Shown piece after piece: positions 32,800-44,484 of a stretch of 64,000 nucleotides of DNA; within the stretch, counting starts at the first letter, position 1; each line of letters opens with the position of its first letter. The notes below the pieces were generated by a model, which searched no databases, was not told the DNA's origin, and saw only the letters and a program-made list of their open reading frames with translations. This stretch comes from Rhodosporidiobolus odoratus (Eukaryota; Basidiomycota; Microbotryomycetes; Sporidiobolales; Sporidiobolaceae): the NCBI GenBank assembly GCA_034387635.1, contig JAOANU010000006.1, positions 372,001 to 436,000 on the forward strand, in the 5' to 3' direction. The translations under genes were made by a program, and so were the position numbers.

Positions 32800-35700
32800 A
32801 TGCTCTCAGCAGCACTGCGACCCCCGACACAAGTCGCCTGTTCCGCTTGCGCTCAACGAGCTCTACGCACTGCCATCCACACTATTCCTTCCGCCTCTCG
32901 ACCACTACACACCGGCAGACGAACACCTGCTCCTTCCACCAGCAGCATCTCCTCGGCACTGCAAGGACGACGCGGCCAAGCCACTTTCGCTCAGGTCGGT
33001 GACCAAATCGACGAGCACCCGAATCAGGACGGACAGGAGGAAGGACGGGACCCACGGTCCGACGAGATCGCCCCGGCTGAAGAAGCGTCTGACAAAGACG
33101 TAGAGACATCACTCGAAGGACTGCGCGAGCGGGAAGCTGCCGCTGAGCTCGAGGGCGCGGTTGCCGATGTGGGAGAAAAAGCGCAACCAGGTGTGGATCG
33201 GGCGGAAGCACCACCAGCAGAGACGCCCGACACGGCAGAAAGCGCTATCGAGCAGCTGTTCGGTGCTATGCAGGCCGAGGCGGCACCTTCTGCCATTCCT
33301 GGCCTTCCTACCGATTCTTCGCCTTCCGCCACCTCCGAATCGTCGTCCCCACCTTCCGCCGCATCTTCAACCCTTTCCCCTCAAGTTACTTCCCCGCTCT
33401 CCTCTCCATTGTTCTCGGGTGATCTCAGTCGGCCCAAACGAGGTGCCTCCCTCGACCCTCACGGCCCACAACTTTCCGACCTCCTCGCCCTCCGACCAAA
33501 ACGCTTCCGCATCCCCACCGCTGACTGCCCCGACTCTCTACGCCTCATCTACACCAAAGAGTGGGAGCGCGCCGTTGCTCGCTTGAACCGTGCCTTCACC
33601 AAGCAGCAACTGTTTGTCTTTGCTGGTCCGAAGGGGTTGGACCTCGATTTGACGGAACCGAGGTTGAGGACGGGAACGCCAGGGAAGAAGCACAAGTGGT
33701 GGAAGAGCAAGCGGTTCGATCAGATGAGCAAGAATGAGTTGGTGCAGGCGATTCTGGTCATCGAGTTTGGGATGGTTCATCCCGCCATGGTGCCGGCGGG
33801 TGGCAAGCATGCGCCGCAGACTTCAGAGGGTGCGCGATCTCTCTCTAGCCGTTCACTGTGCAGCTGCTGACTGTCTGTCTTACCGCCAGTCGTGACCCTC
33901 TCGAACCGGACACTGTTCCTCCTCCTTTCTCCGAGTACGCCATCTCACCTTTCCTTGCCCGGAACCCATCTAACAGCTTGTTGCAGACTCTCCCACGATC
34001 TCGACTATAACCCGACAGCTCGGTGTGAATGTGCAGTTCCGACGAGAACCCACTAGTGGGCTTGTCAATCTCTTGCTGAAGGGAAGGAAAGATAGCGTCT
34101 CTTCCGCTGTGACGGAGATCCAGATGGTTGACGAGGTACGTGCCTGCCCTCAATTCTCCTTGTCACGTTCTGATTCGGATACGTGCAGCTGCAAACCTGC
34201 GCAAGCGAGCGCTTCACGCTGCCCTGCCCCGCCACAACGCTCCGACCCGAAGTCTACCAATCCATCTCGCGCTCCGCCAAAGTCTTCTTTTCGCCCGTTG
34301 CCGACTCTCCTACCTCTCTTGACGCCGCTGCAGTCTCCTCTGACTCCTTCAAGCGAGTCGAGGGGCTTCTGCATGCCGCCTTTTCCGACAACTCCCTCCG
34401 AACCAACACCGCTCTCTACGCATCCCTGCCGACCAACCTCGAGTCTCTTCCCTACTCTATGATGCCTCTCACTCCCACGGTCCCCCCTCCGTCCCTCTCC
34501 AGCTCTGGCGCAACCTCCTTCGCTCGCGTCAAATCCGTCTCTCTCGCGCCGCCCACCCCAGTCGAAGCTCTCCCTGCCGAACTTGAGCCCGACTCGCCTT
34601 CTCCCGAATACGAGTCTGAGTACCCGGACGTACGACCAGGAAACGGAGACCTTGTTCATGACGCGCAAGTCGAGCTGCGCTCCTGGACGAAGCGAATGCG
34701 GTTCGAACGCACCTCTCGAGTCGAAGTCTACGCTCCTCCGACCTTCCGCATTGGGAAAGAGCCTAGCCTCCTCGCCATGCTTCAAGCGCCCTTTGCTGAA
34801 GACGAAAAGCGGGGACAAATGGTACAGGTCAAGGCTAGGTTTGGACATGTCGCTTGGCCGTTGTATAAGCAGACGGAACATGCGGGGTTGGGTCCGGCGT
34901 TGACGGGTCAATGGAGTTGGGATAACTTCAGAGAATGGGTCGGGCGGAAGAAGGGAGAGGTCAAGAGTGTTTTCTTAGCTTCGTGCGTTTCGAAGTTTTC
35001 AAATCCTTCGTATCGCACACTACAGTCAAGCTGACTACGACTCGTTGCTGTCTCGACTGGTCTCAGTCCACCTGCCGGTCTCGCCCAATCCACGGGAGTC
35101 TTCAGCCCCCTCCCCCTTTCCTCCCCATTATCCAATATCTTCTCAACCCTGCCCCCTTCTTCCTCCCTCTTCGAGCTCGACTCCGATGCCCCAGTCAACC
35201 TCACCGCCGTACAACGAGCCGACCTGGAGACCTATCCTGCGTTGTATAGCAGAACCTTTAGGAGGTGGGTTTACAGACCGGTTCTAGGTGCCGGTGATGT
35301 AGGAGAGGAGGAGGTGGCGGCCGGCGGGAGGGAGTTGGATAGGGTGGAGATTGATATTGGTTCTTGGGGGAAGAAGGGGGGATCGGAGGAGCCGGAAAAG
35401 ATGGTCAAGAGGGTGAAAGAGAATCTGGTCAGGGTTATGGTTCCGACTGCGTGGGTTGTTTCCTCCCGCTAGACGACCTTTGCGAAGGTCACGCTACACA
35501 GATACTGACTAGCTCTGATTTTGCCCCTTGCAGTGCCACGGATGCTGAGTATTCCATGTCGACGACATCTCTGGTTTCGGAGGCGGACTGGCCATCTGAG
35601 CTGTACGCCCACTGCTGAGCATCCCATCCGGGTCCTCTTCTCTTACCCCTTGCCGCGCGTGCTCAAGCTGACTGCTAACCTCTGTCTCTCGTCCATTCCA

Positions 35701-36092
35701 GCTTCCGCAAAGCCGACGAAGGGTCCACTTCTGACCCAGTCTTCCGGGCGTCCCCTCCCCCTCGCATCACCCTCTCTTCAGTCCCCTACATGCTCGTAAC
35801 GGACCGTTCCATCCGTCGCACAACCATCTCCCCCCCTCTCACCTCGCCCAACCAACCGACCCAAGTCCTCGAAAAGTGGATCGCCCTCACTCGCGACGGG
35901 CATTGGAAACTTGATTCGGCGGAACGGGGGACGGATGCTTGGATCAGGGTTACGAAGGAGGGTGGGGAGACGGTTCAGGGGTTGAGGGATAGGGGGGGTT
36001 GGAGGGAGGCTTTGGAGGTGGTTGAGCAGAGGTGTAATGGGAACGTTGGGGGAGCGAGGACGGGGGAAGTAAGCGTTTTTGGGGGGAGATAG
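32800..36092 (+). CDS. Sls1-like mitochondrial inner-membrane protein
   Basis: Exons 32800-33829, 33890-33934, 33987-34135, 34189-34982, 35067-35450, 35534-35602 and 35702-36092 give 953 residues. The first 60 residues are a strong mitochondrial presequence (MLSAALRPPTQVACSACAQR, rich in Arg/Ser). A low-complexity acidic linker follows. The conserved core begins at LLALRPKRFRIPTADCP and includes FTKQQLFVFAG and KSKRFDQMSKNELVQAIL. This matches the fungal Sls1 family, which in yeast couples mitochondrial transcription to translation of membrane proteins. Residue 400 onwards contains the KH-like region (ITRQLGVNVQFRRE, GLVNLLLKG). Assignment rests on overall pattern, not on a diagnostic residue. 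Confidence 0.65.
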
Positions 36093-36429
36093 GTAGGTAG
36101 ATGACGTTGGAGTCTTTGTGTGCATTATACTGACTCTCGCAGCGCAACTCGCAACTTGCAGACTCGCATTGAGCAATTTTCCCAGCCAGTCGACGGTCCA
36201 GGCTGTTCTCTTTGTCCAAGATATGTGACAGCGTTGCGATAACCAGTGCGGGAATTGAAGCTAGAGATAGAACTCGAGCTACGGTATCTCTAGCAGGTAG
36301 TTAAGAGAGTTCGGAAGGTTATCGGTTATCCCTTATCGGAGTTCCGATTTGATGCGGGAACCTCGACGATTCGTGCTTTTGAACAGTTCAAGCTAACCTT
36401 GCTGAGTCGCTCACTCTGCGTGATAGACC
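36093..36429. other. Promoter of the GATA-factor gene
   Basis: About 340 bases between tandem genes. Two short copies of a TAGAGATAGA/TATCTCTAG-type element occur near 36263-36295. No gene is seen. Confidence 0.4.
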
Positions 36430-39400
36430 ATGCAAGTGGACCAGCGCGGCACTTCTCAACCATCAGCGCAGGCCCCGACTCCCGCCAGTCCTCCCGTTGC
36501 GCTCTCCCCTGGACCACTCAAGACAATCCGAGAGGAAGACTCAAGGTGCGCTATAACATCGCTTGTGGCAGTGTCGGATCATGTGCAGAGGGTGGTAGGG
36601 ATGGATTGAGGGGGAACAGAGTGGATTGCGGAGGACCCCAGACTGAGTGCGAGGTCGGAATCAACTCGGCCGTCGGATGCTAGTTGCTAAGGAGGAAACG
36701 GGCGAGTTGATTCTCGTCATCTCGCTTCTCTGGGGGGATCAGAGTACTCTGATACACTCCGAAAAGCTACAACATATTCACTCGACCAATCGTCGTAGCA
36801 AGATCCGACGTAGGCGACCTGTATCGCTGACAATCTCGCCTTTCCTGCTTCATTCAGCGAACCTTTCAAACAACCCTCCCACTCCACCTTGCAACAATCG
36901 ACTAGCCTACAAGCAGCACCCTCAGCCTTGTCCGGTCCACGTCCCTCTCCCGATTCGACGCAGAAGAGGATGGACGACTATGCCGAGGCAAACGCTGCCG
37001 CTGCCGCCCTCGTTACCGCTTCCGCTGCTGCTCAGTCAAGCGTAGCCTCGTCGGCAGCACACGCTGGATCATATGCGGATGGCGAGCGTCCGACGGGCAG
37101 CTTCGATCCGGCCGCACCAAATGCTGTGAATGGTCTGCCGAATCCTCTACCCGCCAACTACGATAAGGTAAGTCTGTCCTGTCATATTCAGTGTTCTCCT
37201 CATAGCTGATGTCCTTCTCTCGATAGACCCAGCCGATTTGCGCAAACTGTGCGACTCAAGTAAGCCTCTCACGCCTTCCCGGTTTCTCCGAACCTTGCCG
37301 ACCCACAAGCTGATAAAGCTTAGCACCTTTACTGATTATTGGACTTGCTTGCAGACGACCCCGCTCTGGCGACGCTCGCACGACAGCACACACATCCTTT
37401 GCAATGCTTGCGCCTTGTTTTTCAAGATGAAGGGGAGACCTCGGCCCATCTCCCTCAAAACGGATGTGATCAAGTCGAGGAACCGAAGCAAGGGGAAAAG
37501 TACGAGCAAGGATCGCGGTGGGAAGAGCGCGGCGGTCCCCAGTCCGGCGAATGGACCGCCGCCTCCAGCACGAGGCGTGTCGAAGGAACGGAGCGAGAGT
37601 ATGACGAGAAACGAGGGAGGGAGGAAGAGCGTGCCGGGAGGAGCGGGGGCAGGAGAAGATACCGAGATGAAGGAAGGACGCACGAAGCCCTTTGGAGACG
37701 GCACGATCGAGAACAACGACTCCCGCAAGGCGAGGAAGGTCATGCCTACTGCCCCGGTTTCGCCTTATGGCCTGCCCTATCCCGGCTTCGCCTACCCTTA
37801 TCCTTACCCTCACGCTCCTCACCCTCATGGTCACCAGCCCTACCCTCCGCCTCGCAGTCGATCTCGCTCTTCCGACCCTACTCGACGAGCTCAATCCGGT
37901 GATGCCCGCCAACGCGGAGTCAGCGCTGCAAATTCTCCCGACGGTACGCCAACACCACCCTCCGGCGCTCCGCACATGCCTGCATTCCCGTTCGGCTTCC
38001 CTGGCTTGGTCCCCGGTGCTCCCCCACCCGAAGGTTACCCCGGCTATCCTCCATTCTATCCCTACGGTCCTCCCCCAGCCGGCTTCACTCCCGGCCAGCC
38101 TCCTGCATACCCTTACCCTTCGCCTCCGTTCAACCACCCTGCCGCCGCCCTAGCACACGCCGCTCAGGCAGCAGCAGCGCTTCACGCTCCTTCCGCCCTC
38201 ACTCACGCTCAATCCGACTCTCGCTCTCATTCTCCCGCTACCGAAACTGCTTCCCGCCCTGCATCGACTCGCGGCTCCGCCAGTCCACCGCAGACCTCCG
38301 CCGCCCCTCCCGCCGCCAACCCAGCTCCCGTTCCTCCCCAATCTTGGTACCCGCACCCGAACCCAAACTACCATCTGCATCAACCGCATACGCACTCGCC
38401 TCTCGCAGGCGTTCGCCCTCCTGTTGGTCGGACTATCTCTGGCTCGCCTGCCAATGTGCCCAAGCCTTCAATAGAAGAGTCGGCAAATGCCTCCAACGCT
38501 GGCGGCCGGCTCACTCTACCACCCATGACGGGTGGCACTGCGGTTGGTCCGTCAGGCTCGAGCTCAGAGGCGGCAACTTCTCGGGCCGCCAGCGAGGAGA
38601 AGCACTTGCACCTCCCATCCTTCTCTTCCGTCCAAGGAGGTCCTTCTCCCTATCCTCTGACCGCCGCAACCACCATATCCCGCCAAACCAACCTCTTCGA
38701 CCCCCGCCTCAACGCCGACAGCAACGCTCAAGCCGGACCTAGCACCGGCGTTCGCGAACGAGGCGCTTCAATCTCGTCCGCCTCCCCTTCAGCGTCTGGT
38801 TCCTCCGAAGGCGTACGTTCCCCCGACACGGCTTCGAGAGCGCTCGCCCCTTCTTGGGGATCTCTCTCGACCGGTGGTGCTTCCGGTACGCCAAGCGACG
38901 AGCGTCGTGGTCGTCCTGAGAAAAGGTTCGACGATTATGGAATCGCTCCGGGCGGGGCTGCGGGTGGAAGTGCGAAGGGGAAAGCTCGCGATTCGTACGA
39001 CGAAGAGAGTCATGACAGGGACGATGAGATTGATGAGCTTGAAGAAGAGGGTGAGGGTGAAGAGTCTTCGGTGGCGTCGGTCGGAGCGGCCGGCAGTAAT
39101 GGTAGCAGTCATAGTCGAGTGAGGATGAATGGAGTCGAGACGGGGATCAATGAGTTGAGGGTATCGGGGCAGTCGCATCTCCACTATCATCACTCGGGTC
39201 CGGGTCGGGCGGCGGCTAGTCCTGTTGGTGGAACAGCTCCAGGTGGATCAGGTCGGCAATATGGCGGAGGGGGAAGCAGTCGTTCCCGCAGTCGAGCTCG
39301 CGGTGAAGCGGAACGAGGTCGGTCTCGAGGCGTCCTCGGCAGCGCTCCACCTCGTAGCGGATCAGTCAACAGCGCCTCTCGAGGTCGTGGTTCGTCCTCC

Positions 39401-39745
39401 GCCTCTTCAGCAGGCGCCAGTCGAGGAACGGGAGGAGGAAGACACGACGCTCCAGCCCCGTCGTCTTCGTCTACGTCGAGGGACGTTTGGCCGCCTGAAG
39501 CGATGGCCGAGATCGCACGCCTCAAGACCAAGATTTCCGAGCTCACGTTCCTCAACGGGCTGATGCAGAGCAGGTTGGGTCAGTTGGAGGGACCAGGTCG
39601 GGTACCGAGGAATGTCATGACTTCCCTCACGGCGGAAACGCCGAGACCGGATATGGACGAGTACTTGTATGGACGCGGCGAGGAGGACGAGGAGATGGGC
39701 AGGCCGGAACCAATTGAGGAGGAGGTTCCGGCCGGGTTTGAATAA
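36430..39745 (+). CDS. GATA zinc finger factor, AreB/Gzf3/Dal80-like
   Basis: Exons 36430-36545, 36858-37167, 37227-37259 and 37355-39745 give 949 residues. One GATA finger uses Cys 147, 150, 169 and 172, with the core TTPLWRR and the basic tail [18 protein letters not shown], which is the signature of nitrogen-regulatory GATA factors. Two introns flank and split the finger between CANC and TTPLWRR. A long disordered middle is rich in Pro, Tyr, Gly, Ser and His. Near the C-terminus (about 39505-39590) a leucine-zipper-like helix, [19 protein letters not shown], is typical of AreB, Asd-4 and Gzf3, which dimerise and often repress. Nitrogen regulation is therefore inferred. The finger has CNACALF where CNACGLF is usual. 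Confidence 0.85.
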
Positions 39746-40250
39746 AAATGTGTCGTATGGACTCTTTCTCTCGTTTATTGTATTCTTCCTCCAGCTTGAT
39801 CATATCCCGAATTATAGACACGACGCTCTAGCAGCTCTCGGTGCGTCGCTTGCGTGAGGCTGAGGAAGTTGTGCGATCCCCCGCGCGCTGGTGTACGTCA
39901 GGCAGGCCAAAAGAAAAAGATTCAGCCTGCTCTTCTTCTGTACAGAGAAATCCGTAGCGTAAGACGGTTTCGTCAGCATGGCGTGGCTCGCAGGACTCGT
40001 CACCGAGTACCACATCTTCACAGACACCGGTGTTTCGCATGCTAGCGCACAATAAACGAACCCGAAAACAACAGCGATTACAAGCGACCAGGTGACCAGA
40101 GGAAAGGGGCGTGAGACAAGGAATACGCGGGGATACGAAAAGGGGTGCGGCAACAACCAAGAAACCGGTACGAAGAAGGAGGAAGGAAGCGAGTGCAAAG
40201 TCTCGTGAAAGAGAGCCCTTGCGCATTTCGTACGTTCATGGTACGGGCCT
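39746..40250. other. Intergenic, convergent 3' flanks
   Basis: About 500 bases between the GATA gene stop and the AIM6-like stop. Open frames here are antisense or non-ATG. No RNA gene or repeat is visible. Confidence 0.5.
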
Positions 40251-41858
40251 TTACAGGTAGTCGACCCCGAGGGCGAGGAGTGTGCTACGGACGCTCTCGC
40301 GAGTATGGTTGGGAAAGCTATGAACGATGTGCAAAACCGTTGAGCTGATGGACAAGAACAACAAGACAAGAAAGGCGAAACGTGACGCACTTGGGCAGAC
40401 CCTCATAGCGAACCTTGACATGCCTCTTATGCGCCGCTTCGACCTGCTGACGAATACGGTCGCGCTCCACCTCCGTCAAGGCAGTGCGACCATCCCACCC
40501 CGTCGCTTCCTTAAGGTCGCCGGCCGCGACAGGCGTCAGTTCGTTACTGAAATGCACCGAGGCGTCTTGCGTGGCCAAGTCAGCAACGCTGGCGTCGCGA
40601 TAGACGAAGCGGGGTCCGGCCACCGCGGCGAGGTCCTCGACGGGTACGAGCTCCGCTCCATGTCCGTCAGAGGAAACGACCGTGATGAGCGCGGGGGTGG
40701 TGATACCGGCGTTCGGGCAGTAAGTTGTCAGGAGCAAAGCCTCGTGGAGTGGCTCGAGGCTGTCGACGAGGTAAGGGAAGGAGATAGAAGCGGGGGAGTG
40801 AAGGCGGATGACAAGCTGAAGAGGGTGTTGAAGGCTGATGTGGGCGAAGACGGAGCTGCGACGGCGGTGAGCTGTTCCAACTGGGACAACAGACGTGGAG
40901 AAGACGCGAAGGAGCGGTTCTGCCGACAGAGAAAGGGTCAGGGAAAGAGAAAGCAGCCTAGATGAGAAGGTCAAGCGGACGCACCGACGAAGGCGGAAGA
41001 GAAGGTCTTGGTGGGGTCGAGAGATTCTTGCGAGGCGCCGACCTATATGGAGAGTGTCGATATGGCAGAAGGGAAAACAGAAGGAGGCAAGCGTACGAGC
41101 AATTCCCCGTTTACAAGCCAGAGATCGACGGTGAGCCAAGTCGTGCCTTCGGCGAGCGTTTGGCGGATAGCGGCGACGTGCTGCTCGATCTCCGCCTCTG
41201 TGAACATCTTCAACTCAGACTTTGCTCGACGCAGGCGCAGAGAAGGAACGAGAAAAAGGGGGGGAAACGGACCAACTATTTCCTCCATGTCAACTTGTTC
41301 CGCTGCAAGGTCCCTCGCCACGCTAGAGAAGCTCGACGTCCTTCTCCCACCAATGCTCCTCCCAAACGAGCTGAAAGAGAGCTCGTCGTCTGCGGCTGCA
41401 GGACTGCCATACGACCCGTCTCTCTGCTTTTCTCCTCCACGAAATTGCAGCGACGTCATTTCAGCGTGAGGGGTTGCATCGCCATCTGCATCTTCCTCAC
41501 GAATCTCGCTGAGGAGAAAAGATCCTTCGGGAGTGGGAGGGAAGGAACCAAAGCTTGAACGAGGAGAAAGTGGCGAGATGACGGGAGAGGAGGCGGTGCG
41601 ACCGGGCGAGAGTGACGGAATTGAGTTGCGACGGGAACCGGCTGGACTGTGAGGGACTGGGAAGTTTCCCTGTTCTTCGGTGGGAGAGAAGAGCGGGTCG
41701 TCGTGAACAGCGTCGTGTCCGAACTTGTGAGCCAAGCGAAGACAGCGAGCCGAAAGGGAATCATGTGGGGAAGCGGACACGGGGGAAAAGACGGGCGAGT
41801 GGAGATGATCTGCGTGAAGGGGACTGGCTTGGTGTGTGTTGATCCGCAGGGCAGTCAT
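40251..41858 (-). CDS. AIM6-like PLC-type phosphodiesterase-fold protein
   Basis: Exons 41858-41097, 41042-40985, 40919-40391 and 40317-40251 give 471 residues. The first about 210 residues are Ser/Pro-rich. The domain then starts with WLTVDLWLVNGELLVGASQE, equivalent to the VEADVWLxNGxLxVGH strand of AIM6 proteins, followed by SLDPTKTFSSAFVEPLLRVF, LVIRLHSPASISFPYLV, RDASVADL and the ending KVRYEGLPNFPNHTRESVRS. The family is related to glycerophosphodiester phosphodiesterases. The usual His-Ser-His-Asn-Asp start and the GH of the active site are missing (GA instead of GH), so it is probably not catalytic. A 33-residue hydrophobic stretch sits just upstream in frame without an ATG, so the N-terminus may be incomplete. 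Confidence 0.6.
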
Positions 41859-42152
41859 CCTGGCGAGAAAGACGAGCGAAACGAGAAGAAGATGAGGAAA
41901 GAAGATGAAAGAGGCAGCGGGAAGGAGCGAGGCGCAGCGGCAAAGAAACAAGATGATGCGCAGGGACTCGTGTTCCTTCGACAGTCCAGCTGACCGACAG
42001 CAAGACACCTGGCAGTCAAAATACTCGAACAAGCAATCGACGAGTCAGTAACTCGGCCACACCTTCTCAGCCTGTACTGTAGTGCCTGAAGCTGGGAAAG
42101 AAAAAACCATCTAGTACTGCAAGTCCTTGAACGGAGAAAAAAACCAATAGCT
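41859..42152. other. Promoter of the AIM6-like gene
   Basis: About 290 bases to the BCAT stop. The frame upstream of the AIM6-like ATG is open and encodes a hydrophobic stretch (around FLCRCASLLPAASFIFF) but has no ATG, so an upstream coding exon is possible. Confidence 0.4.
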
Positions 42153-43870
42153 CTAAACGAGGACACTCCAGTTCGAGTACGGCGCATCGCCGTACTGTAT
42201 AGCCTGCAGGTATTCATAGAACGCCGCAGCAATCGGGCCAAAGCCAGCACCTTCGACCGGAACCTTGACATCCTCCCCTTCGTACCCAATCCGCTCAACC
42301 GAGGTGATGATGGCCGCCGTACCGCTACCAAAGACCTCGAGGAGAGTGCCCGTTCTCGAGGCTTCGCGGATCTCGGACATGGTAATGGTTCGCTCCGAGA
42401 CGACGAGGCGGCTGGGAAGGCCCTCAATAGTGAAAGGGTTGGCTGCGTCGGCGTGAGCTCGTGCGAGGGCGAGGACAGAGTCACGAGTGACACCGGGGAG
42501 GATCATGTCGGCGAGAGGGGGAGTGGCGAGTTCGACGGCTGGAGCATGAGCAAGACTTGTCAATTCAGGATCGCCTGGGAGTAGAGAATTCGCCACTTAC
42601 TGCCATCCGGTCGCGAGAAAGCGCAGAGGGCGTTCATCATGCCGACTTCAGTGAGTTCGTCGTGGTGGCACCACAGGATCTGCAAAAGGGAGATGATGAG
42701 CTAAACTAGCAATTCTCGCTCGACGAGGGCGACTGTTCTTGGGCCCTGAGAAAGAGATGGAAAGCATGCGCACCTGCTGGTAGCCCTTCTGCGCCGCCTC
42801 CATCTGAGGTGCAACGCAAGGACCATAGTTTGAGCCAAACTTGTAAGATCCGGTGCCTCCGGGCCAAGCGCGGACGTCGGTCGTAGAGGCGAGAAGAGAG
42901 ACGGGCTTTGCGCCAGCAGAATAGTATTTGGCAACGGGTGAGGCACTGCAAAGAAGAAGAGCCATGTTAGTCTCTCGAAGACGCGTGAAGAAAGGGGAAG
43001 AGGACAAGTGCGCACATAACGTAGAGGAGGATCTGGGTTGAAGGGCCAACGCCGAGCGCAGCCCTGGTTCCGATCATGGTGGGACGGAGGTAGAGCGAGC
43101 AACCGGCCTCAATCGGAACCCATCGTTCGTCGATTTCCACCAGTTTCTTGATGAGCTCGATGAGGACTTCGCCGTCGAAGGTAGGGAACGCCATGCGCTC
43201 TGCCCCCCGGAGCATGCGCTTCATGTTCATGTCGGGACGGAACAGGCGGGTGCGACCTTGCCTATCCTTGTAAGCCTGTGACAGAAGAAATAGTCCGCGG
43301 GTCAGCTTTTTCTTTCCGACTCACACCACTTGGTTGCGATAGGCTTTAGCGCACCTTCATTCCTTCGAAGAGCGTCGGCGCATAGTGCAACACCGTTGCT
43401 GCCGGGTCAATCTCCAACGGCCCATACGGTTTGATAGTCGGCGTCCCCCATCCCTTCTCCAGCGACCACGGCACGCAGAGCATGTGGTCCGTGAAGGTCT
43501 GACCCCAGATGAGCGACGAAGTTTCGGGAATTGCCTTGGGCGAAGCGTTCTGCTCAATGACGAGCTTCGAGGCGTCGAGTGGAGTGACAGAGGGAATCAT
43601 GTTCGAGGACGATAAGATTTGGAGGGCAGATAATTGAGGAATCTGTTGAGGCGAGCGAGAGCGGCCCAGCGAGGTGAAAGGTGTGCGTGCGAGGAGAGAG
43701 AGCCTTGGCGGTCGACCTTGACTGGTTGTTCGGTTGAGACGGACGAAAATCCAGCGAGTCAAAATCGGTGTCCCGTTCTCCGCATTCTCCTCTTCAGCCC
43801 CGCGGTCGAGGTTAGCCGCCCAGGCCCCATGGCGTGGCGGTGCGAGCTCAAGGCAGTATGCGAGCAGCAT
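42153..43870 (-). CDS. BAT1: Branched-chain amino acid aminotransferase
   Basis: Exons 43870-43355, 43275-43016, 42945-42774, 42679-42601 and 42538-42153 give 470 residues. It is a fold-type IV PLP enzyme that interconverts leucine, isoleucine and valine with their keto acids. Motifs seen: LHYAPTLFEGMK, GRTRLFRPDMNMKRM, YLRPTMIGT, and AWPGGTGSYKFGSNYGPCVA with the PLP lysine in SYKFG, then EVFGSGTAAIITSV. Two starts are plausible. ATG 43870 adds 90 residues whose second half (RLNRTTSQGRPPRLSLLART) looks mitochondrial, while ATG 43600 (MIPSVTPLDASK) gives a cytosolic form. A GTACGT donor lies 5' of the first ATG, hinting at an upstream exon. Confidence 0.93.
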
Positions 43871-44484
43871 GGCTGCAGCGGTACGTACGGCGCAAGAGGG
43901 CGGCCTCCACGGATGGAGAGCGAGGTCGATTGTGAGGTGGGCCCGGGGGAGCGTGCTGAAGGAGGGGTGCGCCGGTTCGTTCAGGCTTGATGGGCGTGCG
44001 GGATGGACCTCATAGCTGATCCGAGTACCTGCAGTGTTGATAGAAGCAGATCGACTAGAGAGGAGAAGGACGACAAGTCGAGGCGTGCAAGCGACAACGA
44101 ACCGAAACCACCTCAGCCTTCCTGTCTTTCAAACGCCAATACCGGATATCCTTGTCCGTAGTGGCTTTTCACAGCTGCATTCATCTGCCGAACACGCTTG
44201 CGACGGCGTGTCCGTCCTCGGTCGATTCGCAAACTTCCGCTTTCTATGCTCCTGTCTCTCGCCATGCACTTCCTCCGTTAAGGATGTCCCTCTGTATGCA
44301 ACGCTCCGCAGCGCGTCCGTCTGAGGCACTGCCCTTCGTCGTACATCTATCGGAGCACCCGGGGATCGACGGGAACACTATGTGCTTGCTGAACCGATCC
44401 GAACCTTTTTCTCCTCTTTTCCCTTCCCTCTGCTGCCCTTAGCTCTCAGGACTGTGCGTTCCGTGTATGAGAGCTACAGAAAGC
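43871..44484. other. Divergent promoter region (BCAT / Zn2Cys6 factor 2)
   Basis: About 610 bases between divergent start codons. No gene is supported; small frames at 44034-44442 begin or end unnaturally. A TF target site could not be pinned. Confidence 0.45.
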
